A stretch of DNA of 64,000 bases from NCBI RefSeq assembly GCF_008806345.1, contig NZ_VZZJ01000017.1, positions 1 through 64,000 of the forward strand, in the 5' to 3' direction. Shown here piece after piece: positions 15,761 to 24,839 of this stretch. The first letter of the stretch is position 1; each line of letters starts with the position of its first letter. Below the pieces are notes generated by a model, which worked only from the letters and a program-made list of their open reading frames with translations, ran no database searches and had not been told where the DNA came from. Made by a program: the position numbers and the translations under genes. The DNA is from Methylobacterium planeticum. GTDB lineage: Bacteria; Pseudomonadota; Alphaproteobacteria; Rhizobiales; Beijerinckiaceae.

Positions 15761-17122
15761 ATGGCGCGTCGTTCGGAGACCCTGCATCTCGGGGCCTTCC
15801 TGTACCCGGGCGGTCACCACGTCGCGGCGTGGCGCCACCCCGCGTCGCAGGCCGATGCCGGCACCAACGCGGCGCATTACCGGCAGCTCGCCCGGGCGGC
15901 GGAGGCGGCGAAGTTCGACCTCCTCTTCCTCGCCGACGGGGTCAGCATCCGGGGCGACGACATCGATGCGCTGAGCCGCACGGCGATCCGCTACGTCGGG
16001 CAGTTCGAGCCCCTGACGCTGCTCTCGCACCTCTCCGCCGTGACGGAGCGCATCGGCCTCGTCGCCACGGCCTCGACCACCTACAACGAGCCCTTCCACG
16101 TCGCGCGCAAGTTCGCCTCCCTCGACCATCTCAGCGGCGGCCGGGCGGGGTGGAACCTCGTGACCTCCGCCGACCCGCGCGAGGCCTACAATTTCGGCCG
16201 CGACAGCCATCTCGCCCACGCCCGGCGCTACGGCCGCGCCGAGGAATTCGTGGACGTCGTCACCGGCCTCTGGGACAGCTTCGAGGACGAGGCCTTCGTG
16301 CGCGACGCCGCGGAGGGACGCTTCTTCGATCCGGACAAGCTGCACCTGCTCGGGCACGAGGGCGAGCATTTCTCGGTGCGCGGCCCGCTCAACGTGCCGC
16401 GCCCGCCCCAGGGGCACCCGGTCATCGTGCAGGCCGGATCGTCGGAGGCCGGCAAGGCGCTCGCGGCACGCACCGCCGAGATCGTCTTCACCGCGCAGGC
16501 GACGCTCGCGGATGCGCAGGCCTTCTACGCGGATCTGAAGGGCCGGATGGCCCGGCACGGCCGCGCGCCGGACGAGCTCAAGATCATGCCCGGCGCCTTC
16601 CCGGTGGTCGGCCGGACCGAAACCGAGGCGCAGGACAAGTACGGGCAGCTTCAGGACCTGATCCATCCCGTCGTCGGCCGCTCGCTGCTGGAGCAGCTCA
16701 GCGGCGCCGATCTCTCGGCCTATCCGGACGATGCGCCGGTGCCGGACCTGCCGGAGACGAATGGCGGCAAGAGCCGGCAGGACCTCCTCCTCAGGCTGGC
16801 CCGCCGCGAGGGCCTGACGATCCGCGACCTCTATCTCAGGATCGCGGGCGCGCGCGGTCACTGGACCCTCGTCGGGACGCCGGTCCAGATCGCCGACGCG
16901 CTGGAGGAGAGCTTCGAGGCCTATGGGGCGGACGGGTTCAACATCATGCCCCCGACGCTCCCGGGCGGGCTCGAGGATTTCACGAGCCTCGTCATCCCGG
17001 AGCTGCAGCGGCGCGGCCTGTTCCGGACCGCCTATGCGGGCTCCACCCTGCGCGAGCACCTCGGCCTGGCGCGGCCGCCCCATCGGAAGCCCGCACAGTC
17101 CGGGCGCGTCGCAGCCGAATAG
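15761..17122 (+). CDS. NtaA/SnaA/DszA-family FMN-dependent monooxygenase (2)
   Basis: A 453-residue luciferase-fold enzyme preceded by GAAGGATCG. Family blocks: HLGAFLYPGGHHVAAWRHP at the N-terminus, AAKFDLLFLADG, STTYNEPFHVARKFASLDH, SGGRAGWNLVTS, and NVPRPPQGHPVIVQAGSSEAG. It should oxidise a small organosulfur or related substrate with reduced flavin from a separate reductase. It ends 32 bases from the convergent paralogue at 17155. The last 77 coding bases before the divergent tail are almost identical to the corresponding part of that paralogue, in inverted orientation. Confidence 0.88.
   Translation: MARRSETLHLGAFLYPGGHHVAAWRHPASQADAGTNAAHYRQLARAAEAAKFDLLFLADGVSIRGDDIDALSRTAIRYVGQFEPLTLLSHLSAVTERIGLVATASTTYNEPFHVARKFASLDHLSGGRAGWNLVTSADPREAYNFGRDSHLAHARRYGRAEEFVDVVTGLWDSFEDEAFVRDAAEGRFFDPDKLHLLGHEGEHFSVRGPLNVPRPPQGHPVIVQAGSSEAGKALAARTAEIVFTAQATLADAQAFYADLKGRMARHGRAPDELKIMPGAFPVVGRTETEAQDKYGQLQDLIHPVVGRSLLEQLSGADLSAYPDDAPVPDLPETNGGKSRQDLLLRLARREGLTIRDLYLRIAGARGHWTLVGTPVQIADALEESFEAYGADGFNIMPPTLPGGLEDFTSLVIPELQRRGLFRTAYAGSTLREHLGLARPPHRKPAQSGRVAAE
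17003..17079 (+). repeat. Left arm of a 77-bp inverted repeat
   Basis: Bases 17003-17079 match the reverse complement of 17198-17274 with only 4 mismatches in 77 positions. Both arms encode the C-terminal segment beginning LQRRGLFRTAYAGSTLREHL of two convergent DszA-like genes. The spacer is 118 bases and contains both stop codons. Confidence 0.85.
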
Positions 17123-17154
17123 GGGGCCGCGCCCACGGCTCCCCCGTGCCCCCG

Positions 17155-18495
17155 TCAGGCCGAGAGGGATTCGGGCCCGGGTTGCGCGTTGCGGCTCGGC
17201 GGCCGGTCCAGGCCGAGATGCTCGCGCAGGGTGGAGCCCGCATACGCGGTCCGGAACAGGCCGCGCCGCTGCAGGATCGGCACCACCGCGTCCACGAAGG
17301 TCTCGAGGCCCTCCGGCAGCACGTCGGGCATCAGGTTGAAGCCGTCGGCGGCGCCGGCCCGGAACCAGGCCTCGATATCGTCCGCAACGGCGTCGGGCGT
17401 CCCCACGACGATGCGATGGCCGACCCCGCCGCCGAGCGCCCGCAGCAGCTCGCGCACCGTGAGGTTGTCGCGGCGCGCGAGCGCGACGGTGCCCTGGAAC
17501 ATGGTCTGGTTGGCATTGGCGGGCAGCGGCAGCGGGTCCGGCAGGGGCTTGTCGAGCGCGAGTCGCTCCGGCGCGATCTGAAGCGTCCCCGCCAGGCGCG
17601 CGAGGCTGTATTCCAGCGGCACGAGCTCCCACAGCTCATCCTGCCGGCGGCGCGCTTCCGCCTCCGTGCTGCCGATCACCGTGGCGAGGCCCGGCAGGAT
17701 CACGATCGAGCCCGGCGCGCGGCCGAGGCTGGCGGCACGGGCGCGCAGGTCGCGTGCGTAGGCGACGCCGTCCGCGATCGTCTGCGACAGGGTGAAGACG
17801 GCATCCGCGGTCGCGGCCGCGAGATCGCGGCCGTCGTTCGAGCCGCCGGCCTGCACCGTGACGGGACGGCCCTGCGGCGGGCGCGGCACGTTCAAGGGTC
17901 CCTCCACCGCGTAATGGGCGCCGCGATGGCGGATGGGATGCACCTTCGTGGTGTCGACGAAGCGCCCCGTCTCCTTGTCGCCCACGAAGGCATCGTCCTC
18001 CCAGCTGTCCCAGAGGGCATGGACGATGTCGACGAATTCCCGGGCGCGCTCGTAGCGCGCCCCGTGCTCGAGCACGGAGGCCAGCCCGAAATTGCAGCTC
18101 GCGGCGGCATCCGCCGTGGTCACGACGTTCCAGCCGGCGCGGCCGCCGCTGGCATGATCCAGGGTGGCGAAGCGTCGGGCGAGATTGTAGGGCTCGTTGT
18201 AGGTCGTCGAGGCCGTCGCGATCAGGCCGATATGCGTGGTGGCGGCGGCGACGCTCGCCAGCACGATCGTCGGCTCGAGGGACAGGAACGGCCGGTAGTC
18301 GATCCGGTCCGACACGGAGGGCGTGTCCGCGAGGAAGATCGCGTCGAGCTTGCCCCGCTCCGCGATGCGGGCGACCCGGACGTAGTGGCCGACATCCATG
18401 AAGGCGTCGGGCCGGCTGGCCGGGAGGCGCCAGGCCGATGGATAGACGCCGGAATGCAGCAGATTGACGTTGAGGTGGAGTCGTCTCGCGCTCAT
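17155..18495 (-). CDS. NtaA/SnaA/DszA-family FMN-dependent monooxygenase (3)
   Basis: A 446-residue luciferase-fold enzyme starting at the ATG at 18495 (MSARRLHLNVNLLHSGVYP); upstream in-frame sequence looks non-coding. It carries the same blocks as its convergent neighbour: STTYNEPYNLARRFATLDH, SGGRAGWNVVTT, NVPRPPQGRPVTVQAGGSN. It is the third family member within 6 kb. It is divergent from the dipeptide-type ABC importer at 18832, which may bring in its substrate. No particular substrate can be assigned. Confidence 0.87.
   Translation of the reverse strand: MSARRLHLNVNLLHSGVYPSAWRLPASRPDAFMDVGHYVRVARIAERGKLDAIFLADTPSVSDRIDYRPFLSLEPTIVLASVAAATTHIGLIATASTTYNEPYNLARRFATLDHASGGRAGWNVVTTADAAASCNFGLASVLEHGARYERAREFVDIVHALWDSWEDDAFVGDKETGRFVDTTKVHPIRHRGAHYAVEGPLNVPRPPQGRPVTVQAGGSNDGRDLAAATADAVFTLSQTIADGVAYARDLRARAASLGRAPGSIVILPGLATVIGSTEAEARRRQDELWELVPLEYSLARLAGTLQIAPERLALDKPLPDPLPLPANANQTMFQGTVALARRDNLTVRELLRALGGGVGHRIVVGTPDAVADDIEAWFRAGAADGFNLMPDVLPEGLETFVDAVVPILQRRGLFRTAYAGSTLREHLGLDRPPSRNAQPGPESLSA
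17198..17274 (-). repeat. Right arm of a 77-bp inverted repeat
   Basis: Reverse-complement partner of 17003-17079 (4 mismatches in 77). It lies within the 3' end of the minus-strand monooxygenase gene. Confidence 0.85.
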
Positions 18496-18831
18496 CGAAA
18501 GGCTCGTCTGGCGTTTGAAGGGTGAGAGGCCGGCGGGGCCGGCACGGCCCGCCGTCGGGGGAGAGGATCGCATCTCCCGCTTCCGCGCGGCACAGCCTGT
18601 TCATCTACGCTTGGATGCCCAGGCATCATGAAGCTTCCAAAAAGCTGATCATGACCGATTGCTTGATCGTGATGAGTTGATTTTGACCGTGTTCGCGACT
18701 TAGATCGCCCTCACAACAGCTAACCCGATCCGCTCCACAGATGAAGCCGAAATCTCTCACCGATATGATTAGGGGAGATTTTCTGCGTATCGGATGTTGC
18801 CGAGAGTGGATTTAGGCCAGAGCCGAGGTCG
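18496..18831. other. Divergent control region, monooxygenase / ABC importer
   Basis: About 335 bases without a gene and AT-richer than the flanks. It contains a perfect 6-2-6 inverted repeat GATGCCCAGGCATC at 18614-18627 and a looser ATCATGA...TCGTGAT pair around 18649-18674. These are operator candidates for joint control of the two divergent units. No promoter hexamers could be fixed with confidence. Confidence 0.35.
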
Positions 18832-20454
18832 ATGCGAAAATTTGTTTCGTTGCTTGCGCTGGCTGCGCTCTCCACGGCCGGCCTCGCGGACGCCGTGCGT
18901 GCCCGCTCCGATGCGGCTCAACCCCGGCCCGGAGGGTCGATCACCTGGGGGGTGACGACGGAACCCTCCTGCTTCGATCCGCATCGGTCGTCCCAGCAGG
19001 CGGCCTTCTTCGTCGCCCGGAACTACATCGACTCGCTCGTCGGCAAGCGGGCGGACGGCAGCTTCGCCCCCTGGCTCGCGACGCAATGGTCGATCGCACC
19101 GGACGGCCTGACCTACACCTTCACGTTGCGGGAGGATGTCGCCTTCCACGACGGTGAGACGTTCGACGCGGCGGCCGTCAAGGCGAACTACGATTTCGTC
19201 AAGAAGCCGGAGAACGCCGCCACCGCGGCCTCCCTCCTCGAGAATTTCACGGGCGCGGAGGTCGTCGCACCCCACGTGGTGCGGTTCACCCTGTCGCGCC
19301 CGGATTCGACGTTCCTCGAATCCGTCTCCAACGTGAAGCTCGGCCTGATCTCGCCGAAGGCTCTGGCGAAGGGCGACCTCTGCGGCGGCGGTCCCGCGCT
19401 CGCCGGCACGGGCCCGTTCGTGTTCGAACGCTACGTGCGCGGCCAATCCGCCACCTTCGTGCGGAACAAGGCCTATGCCTGGGCACCCGGCTACGCGGCC
19501 CATCACGGGCCCGCCTATCTCGACCGGTTCACGTTCCGGTTCCTCCCGGAATACGCGGTCCGCACCGGCGCGCTGACCTCCGGGCAGGTCGACGTGATCG
19601 AGGGCGTGCAGGCCACCGACGTCTCGCTCTTCGCCGATCAGCCGGACTTCACCCTGCTGGTCGGGCCGTCCGGCGCGAGCACGTCCTTCACCTTCAACAT
19701 CAACTACACGCGCTGGCCGGCCGACGACGTCCGGGTTCGCCGCGCCCTGCGCGACGGCTTCGATCCGGAGCCGATCGTGCGTCAGGTCTATCTCGGCCAC
19801 GTGCCGCGGGCCTGGTCGATCATCGGGCCCGCCAACCCGGCCTACAACAAGGCCCTCGTCGGGGCGTGGGGCAACGACATCGCGGGGGCGAACCGGCTCC
19901 TCGACGAAGCCGGCTGGACGACGCGCGACGCGGAGGGGTTCCGGACGAAGGACGGGCGGCGCCTGCGCATCGATGTCGGCTATCCCCAGCCCTACGTGCG
20001 CGACAACCGCGAAATCCTGATCCAGGGCATCCAGGCGGCCCTGCGCAAGAATATCGGCCTCGACCTGAACCTGCGCATCGTCACCGCCGGCGAATACGCC
20101 AAGGGCAACGCGACCGGCACCTGGGCGATCTACCCCAACACCGACAATCCGTCCGATCCGGCGCGGGAGCTCTGGGACATGCTCGGCTCGAAGGGGTTCC
20201 TCTACACCAACGTCCCCCATCCCGATCCCGAGATCACCGGCCTGATCGACGAGGCCCTGCAGGCGACCGACCCGACGCGCAAGCGCGCGCTGACCGACCG
20301 GATCCAGGCGCTCGGCGTCGAGAAGGCCTTCATCGTGCCGCTCTTCGCGCCGAGCTGGTTCCTGGCGGCGAAGAAGCGGGTGCGCGGCCTGAGCTTCGAG
20401 GCCGGCCTCGACTCGCCCTCGAGCGCCTACGACGTCTGGCTCGAAGGCGCGTGA
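18832..20454 (+). CDS. Family 5 (dipeptide/opine-type) ABC substrate-binding protein
   Basis: A 540-residue periplasmic binding protein. Residues 1-27 are a Sec signal peptide. The solute-binding family 5 blocks are clear: LATQWSIAPDGLTYTFTLRE, VAFHDGETFDAAAVKANYDF, and a C-terminal region with FGSxxxP-like FVPLFAPSWFLAAKKRV. It is the first gene of a tightly packed importer operon (binding protein, two permeases, fused ATPase, then a MetQ-type protein). The ligand is unknown; given the monooxygenase neighbours, a sulfur-containing peptide or sulfonate conjugate is plausible. Confidence 0.93.
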   Translation: MRKFVSLLALAALSTAGLADAVRARSDAAQPRPGGSITWGVTTEPSCFDPHRSSQQAAFFVARNYIDSLVGKRADGSFAPWLATQWSIAPDGLTYTFTLREDVAFHDGETFDAAAVKANYDFVKKPENAATAASLLENFTGAEVVAPHVVRFTLSRPDSTFLESVSNVKLGLISPKALAKGDLCGGGPALAGTGPFVFERYVRGQSATFVRNKAYAWAPGYAAHHGPAYLDRFTFRFLPEYAVRTGALTSGQVDVIEGVQATDVSLFADQPDFTLLVGPSGASTSFTFNINYTRWPADDVRVRRALRDGFDPEPIVRQVYLGHVPRAWSIIGPANPAYNKALVGAWGNDIAGANRLLDEAGWTTRDAEGFRTKDGRRLRIDVGYPQPYVRDNREILIQGIQAALRKNIGLDLNLRIVTAGEYAKGNATGTWAIYPNTDNPSDPARELWDMLGSKGFLYTNVPHPDPEITGLIDEALQATDPTRKRALTDRIQALGVEKAFIVPLFAPSWFLAAKKRVRGLSFEAGLDSPSSAYDVWLEGA

Positions 20455-20462
20455 GGTCCGCC

Positions 20463-21380
20463 ATGTGGTCGCGCATCGCATCCCGCCTGCTCACGAGCCT
20501 GGTCGTCGCCTGGGCGAGCGTCACCGCGGCCTTTCTCGCCCTCCATGCCCTGCCGGGTCGGATCGAGGATATCCTCGCCGGGGACGTCGACTACCCGGGC
20601 CTGCGCGAGGCCATCGCCGCCGAATGGGGCCTCGACCGGAGCCTGTTCGAGCAATACGCCGCGTTCGTGTCCCGGATCGCGGGCGGCGATCTCGGCACCT
20701 CCTACGTCCTGCGCCAGCCGGTGACCGAGATCGTCGGCTCGCAGCTCTGGCCGACGGTGCAGCTCGCGCTCGCGGCGGGCGTGCTCGCCGTGGCGCTCGC
20801 GGTGTCGGTGGCGCTCCTCACCGCCGGTCGCGGCCGCCGCGCGCGCAAGCTCGCCTCGATCCTCGAACTCGTCCTGGCCTCCACCCCGGTCTTCTGGATC
20901 GGCATCCTCCTGCTGATGCTGTTCTCGTTCACCCTGAGGTGGTTCCCGGTCTCGGGCGCGAACGGCTGGACCTCCCTCGTGCTGCCGTCGATCGCCCTCG
21001 CCCTGCCGACCGCGGGGCTCCTGGCGCAGGTGCTGCGCGAAGCGATCGAGAAGACCCTCGACCAGCCCTTCGTCACGACGATCCGGGCGCGGGGCGTCGG
21101 CGAGTTCGCCATCCGGGCCCGGCACGTGCTGCGCCACGCGCTGCTTCCGGCCGTGACGCTCGGCGGCTGGCTGATCGGCGGCCTCCTCGGGGGCGCGGTC
21201 ATCACCGAGAAGGTCTTCGGCCGGCCGGGGCTCGGGAGCGTCACCCTCGGTGCCGTGCTGACCCACGACGTGCCCGTCGTCCTCGCGGTGGTGCTGCTCG
21301 CCGCCTTCATCCACGTCGCGGCCTCGACCATCCTCGACATCCTCTACCTGCTGATCGACCCGCGATTGAGAGCCGCATGA
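20463..21380 (+). CDS. ABC importer permease, DppB type
   Basis: A 305-residue inner-membrane protein starting at the ATG 8 bases after the binding-protein stop. It has the usual DppB plan: an N-terminal helix (LLTSLVVAWASVTAAFLALHALPG), a periplasmic loop, then five more helices. The EAA-type coupling loop is around residues 210-225 (TIRARGVGEFAIRARHVLRHALLPAV). It forms the channel with the DppC-like partner. The last codons overlap the next start (ATGA). Confidence 0.93.
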   Translation: MWSRIASRLLTSLVVAWASVTAAFLALHALPGRIEDILAGDVDYPGLREAIAAEWGLDRSLFEQYAAFVSRIAGGDLGTSYVLRQPVTEIVGSQLWPTVQLALAAGVLAVALAVSVALLTAGRGRRARKLASILELVLASTPVFWIGILLLMLFSFTLRWFPVSGANGWTSLVLPSIALALPTAGLLAQVLREAIEKTLDQPFVTTIRARGVGEFAIRARHVLRHALLPAVTLGGWLIGGLLGGAVITEKVFGRPGLGSVTLGAVLTHDVPVVLAVVLLAAFIHVAASTILDILYLLIDPRLRAA

Positions 21381-22297
21381 ACGCTCCCTCCCGAATGCCC
21401 GCCGCTGCGCCCGGCGAGATCGCCGCGGCGTTCCCGCCCGGCGATCTCCCCGGCCTCGACCGCCTCCGGGCGTCCAAGCCGGGGCGGGACTGGACCTCAG
21501 CGCCCGCCTTCCACCTCTCGGCGCTGTTCCTCGTCGCGCTCCTGATCGTCGCGGCCGTCCCGAGCCTCTTCACCGGCTACGACCCGCTGACGGGGGACTT
21601 CGCCGAAGGCCTGAAGCCGCCGAGCTGGGCGCACCTCTTCGGCACCGATCGGCTCGGGCGGGACGTCCTCGCCCGCACCCTCCACGGGGCCCGCTACTCG
21701 CTGCTGATCGGCCTCAGCGGCATGGCGATCAGCGTCGTGGCCGGCGTCCTCCTCGGCATCCTCGCCGGGCAGCAGAACCGCCTCCTCGACGAGGCGACCT
21801 CGCGCATCTTCGACGTGCTGTCCTCGTTCCCGGGGGTGCTGCTGGCGATGCTCGTCGTCACCTTCCTCGGGCAGGGCATGCTGAACATCGCGGTGGCGGT
21901 GGGCATCGCCGGCATCCCGAAATTCGGCCGCGTGGTGCGGGCCCAGACCCAGCTCGTGCGCGATGCGGATTACGTGACCCAGGCCGCGATCTACGGTCTC
22001 GGCCGGAGGCAGGTCTTCCTGCGCCACGTCCTGCCGAACGTCCTCGTCGCCGTCCCGGTGATCGCGACGGTCTATATCGGCAGCACCATCCTGACGGTCT
22101 CGGGCCTGAGCTTCCTCGGCCTCGGTCCGCAGCCGTCGACGCCGGAATGGGGGGTGATGCTGGCGGAGAGCCGCGACGTGCTGCGCGTCGCCTGGTGGCC
22201 CGCGGTCTTCCCCGGCGCCGCCATCACCCTCACGGTGATCGCCTTCAGCGTCGTCGGCGGGGTCCTGCAGAAGCGGTTCGAGGGGCGCCTCGCATGA
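21377..22297 (+). CDS. ABC importer permease, DppC type
   Basis: A 306-residue inner-membrane protein starting in an ATGA overlap. A long cytoplasmic N-terminus (about 55 residues) precedes the first helix (LSALFLVALLIVAAVPSLF). HLFGTDRLGRDVLARTLHGARYSL is the hallmark of DppC permeases, and the EAA loop is AAIYGLGRRQVFLRHVLPNV. It pairs with the DppB-like permease. It again ends in an ATGA overlap with the ATPase gene, so the operon is translationally coupled. Confidence 0.93.
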   Translation: MNAPSRMPAAAPGEIAAAFPPGDLPGLDRLRASKPGRDWTSAPAFHLSALFLVALLIVAAVPSLFTGYDPLTGDFAEGLKPPSWAHLFGTDRLGRDVLARTLHGARYSLLIGLSGMAISVVAGVLLGILAGQQNRLLDEATSRIFDVLSSFPGVLLAMLVVTFLGQGMLNIAVAVGIAGIPKFGRVVRAQTQLVRDADYVTQAAIYGLGRRQVFLRHVLPNVLVAVPVIATVYIGSTILTVSGLSFLGLGPQPSTPEWGVMLAESRDVLRVAWWPAVFPGAAITLTVIAFSVVGGVLQKRFEGRLA

Positions 22298-24006
22298 TCG
22301 CGGACACGAAGACGCCCGGGGGGCACGGGGAACCGCCCCTCCTCGTCGATATCCGGGGCCTGTCGATCGGGTTCGCCGCGTCCGGATCCGGCGCCCCGAT
22401 CGTCCGGGACATCGACCTCGCGATCCGCGCCGGCGAGTGCGTCGCGCTCGTCGGGGAATCGGGATCGGGCAAGAGCCTGACGGCGCGCAGCCTCCTGAAC
22501 CTCGCCGGCGACGGCGCACGGGTCGAGTCCCGCCGCTTCCATCTCCGGGGGCGCGACGCGCGCGGCTTCCGCGAGGCCGATTGGCGGCGCCTGCGCGGTA
22601 CGGTCACGGGCCTCGTGATGCAGGACGCCCTCGTCTCCCTCGATCCGCTGCGGACCATCGGCCAGGAGGTGGGGGAGGTCCTGTCCGAGCACCGCATCCT
22701 CCGCGGCCGTACGGCGATCGCCGCGCGGGTGCGCGACGTCCTCGGCAAGGTCGGCATCCCGGATCCGGAGGTCCGGTCGCGCCAATATGCCCACCAGCTC
22801 TCCGGCGGGTTGCGCCAGCGCGCCCTGATCGCCGCGGCCATCGCGGGCGATCCGGACCTGATCATCGCGGACGAGCCGACGACCTCCCTCGACGTCGCGG
22901 TACAGGCGCAGGTGCTGCAGGTCCTGGCCGAGCGGGTGCGCGAGGGCGCGGGGCTCCTGCTGATCAGCCACGACCTCGCGGTGGTGTCCGGGATCGCGGA
23001 CCGGGTGATCGTGATGCGCGAGGGGCGCGCGGTCGATAGCGGGCCGACCGCGGACGTCCTGATGCGCCCGCGCCATCCCTACACGCGCCAGCTGATCGCC
23101 GCGATCCCGTCCGCCGCGTCGCGCGGCAGGCGGCTCGCGTCCGCGACGCCGGTCGGGCCGTCCGGACCCGCGCGCGCCGCGCCGCCGCCGCGCCGGGGAC
23201 CGGGCGACGTTCCGGTCCTCGAGGTCCGCGGCATCGCGAAGGATTACCCGACCAGGCCCGGCATCGGCCGCGCCGGCTCCACCCTGACCGCCCTGACGGA
23301 TGTGAGCTTCGCGGTGAGGGCCGGCGAGGTCGTCGGCATCGTCGGCGAATCGGGCTCGGGCAAGTCGACCTGCGCGAAGATCGTCCTCGGCCTCCTCGCC
23401 CCCGATCGCGGCGCGGTCCGCCTGCTCGGCCAACCCTGGTCGGGCATCCGGGAACCCGAGCGCCGCCCACTGCGCCCGCGCCTCCAGTACATCCCCCAGG
23501 ACGCCCTGAGCAGCTTCGATCCGCGCTACCGGGTCTCGGAGATCATCGCGGCGAACCTCGCGGGCCTGCGCCCGGCCGACAGGCCGGGGCGTGTGGCCGC
23601 GCTCCTGGAGCAGGTCGGCCTGCGCGCCGACCTCGCCGGGCGCCACCCGCGCGCGCTGTCGGGCGGCCAGCGCCAGCGCGTCTCGATCGCCCGCGCCCTC
23701 GCGGCCGAGCCCGCGCTCATCGTCTGCGACGAGCCGGTCTCGGCCCTCGACATCGGGATCCAGGCGCAGGTGCTGGATCTGCTCGGCGACTTGCGGGACC
23801 GCCTCGGGACCGCGTTGCTCTTCATCTCCCACGATCTCGGCGTGATCCAGCATCTCGCCGACCGGGTGCTGGTCTTCCACGACGGACGGCTCGTCGAGGA
23901 GGGGCCCGTCGGCGAGGTCCTGTGCACGCCCGGCCACGCCTATACCCGCACGCTCCTCGCAGCCCAGCCGCGGCTCGCGGGCGGCCTGCCCGCGCACGCC
24001 CACTGA
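22294..24006 (+). CDS. ABC importer ATPase, DppD-DppF fusion
   Basis: A 570-residue cytoplasmic protein with two complete nucleotide-binding domains. Domain 1 (about residues 18-270) has Walker A GESGSGKS, signature LSGGLRQR and Walker B LIIADEP. Domain 2 (about 308-565) has GESGSGKS, LSGGQRQR and LIVCDEP. Both carry the oligopeptide-type C-terminal extension (HPYTRQL and HAYTRTL). A Pro/Ala-rich linker joins them. Fusions of the two dipeptide ATPases are common (GsiA/YejF type). The single chain powers both permeases encoded just upstream. Confidence 0.94.
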   Translation: MIADTKTPGGHGEPPLLVDIRGLSIGFAASGSGAPIVRDIDLAIRAGECVALVGESGSGKSLTARSLLNLAGDGARVESRRFHLRGRDARGFREADWRRLRGTVTGLVMQDALVSLDPLRTIGQEVGEVLSEHRILRGRTAIAARVRDVLGKVGIPDPEVRSRQYAHQLSGGLRQRALIAAAIAGDPDLIIADEPTTSLDVAVQAQVLQVLAERVREGAGLLLISHDLAVVSGIADRVIVMREGRAVDSGPTADVLMRPRHPYTRQLIAAIPSAASRGRRLASATPVGPSGPARAAPPPRRGPGDVPVLEVRGIAKDYPTRPGIGRAGSTLTALTDVSFAVRAGEVVGIVGESGSGKSTCAKIVLGLLAPDRGAVRLLGQPWSGIREPERRPLRPRLQYIPQDALSSFDPRYRVSEIIAANLAGLRPADRPGRVAALLEQVGLRADLAGRHPRALSGGQRQRVSIARALAAEPALIVCDEPVSALDIGIQAQVLDLLGDLRDRLGTALLFISHDLGVIQHLADRVLVFHDGRLVEEGPVGEVLCTPGHAYTRTLLAAQPRLAGGLPAHAH

Positions 24007-24041
24007 CCCCGCAACGAAACCCCCAACCGAAGGTGTCGCCC

Positions 24042-24839
24042 ATGCATCCGACCCGCCGCGCCCTCCTGGGCGGTTCCCTCGCGCTCGTCGCGATCTCCTC
24101 GGTCAGGGCCGCGACGCCCCTGCGCGTCGTCGCCTCGTCGGTGCCGCACGCCGAGATCCTGGCCTTCGTCCAGGACAAGCTCGCCCGCGATCTGCCCTTG
24201 CGCGTGATCGAGATCAGCGGGGACATCCGCCCGAACCGGCTTCTCCTCGACGGCGACGCGGACGCGAACTTCTTCCAGCACGTGCCGTATCTGCGCGCGG
24301 AGGAGAAGGAGCTCGGCATCCGCTTCGCCGTGACGGCGACCGTGCATGTCGAGCCCCTCGGGATCTACTCGCGGCGGTACAAGGCGCTGGCGGACGTGCC
24401 CCGGGGTGCGACCGTCGCCCTCTCGAACAACGTCACGAATTTCAGCCGCGGCCTGAAGCTCCTGCAGGATCACGGCCTGATCCGCCTGCGGCCGGGCGGG
24501 GACGGCACCTTCGCGACGGCCGGCGACATCGCCGACAACCCGAAGGCCCTCACCTTCGTCGAGGTGGCGCCGCCCCAGCTGCCGCGCTCCCTCGACGACG
24601 TCGCGCTCTCGGTGATCAACGGGAACTACGCCCTCGAGGCCGGGCTGAACCCGGCCAAGGACGCCCTCGGGCTCGAACGGGCGGAGGGAAACCCCTACGC
24701 CAACGTCCTGGTCACCACGGAGGCCCTCGCCCACGATCCGCGGGTCGAGCGGCTCTCCGCGCTGCTGGAATCGGCCGAGGTGGGCGCCTTCATCCGAGAG
24801 CGCTACCGCGGCTCGGTGATCCCGGCCGCCCGCACCTGA
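24042..24839 (+). CDS. MetQ/NlpA-family substrate-binding protein (orphan)
   Basis: A 265-residue protein with a good ribosome-binding site (GAAGGTG) and a Sec signal ending SVRA. There is no lipobox Cys, so it is probably soluble in the periplasm. NlpA-family blocks include ISGDIRPNRLLLDGDADANFFQHVPYL, VEPLGIYSRRY and EVAPPQLPRSLDDV. It lies 35 bases after the dipeptide-type ATPase with no MetN or MetI beside it. It may feed that importer with a second ligand or use the MetNI encoded at 29.8-31.6 kb. It is one of three MetQ-like proteins in the window. Confidence 0.9.
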   Translation: MHPTRRALLGGSLALVAISSVRAATPLRVVASSVPHAEILAFVQDKLARDLPLRVIEISGDIRPNRLLLDGDADANFFQHVPYLRAEEKELGIRFAVTATVHVEPLGIYSRRYKALADVPRGATVALSNNVTNFSRGLKLLQDHGLIRLRPGGDGTFATAGDIADNPKALTFVEVAPPQLPRSLDDVALSVINGNYALEAGLNPAKDALGLERAEGNPYANVLVTTEALAHDPRVERLSALLESAEVGAFIRERYRGSVIPAART

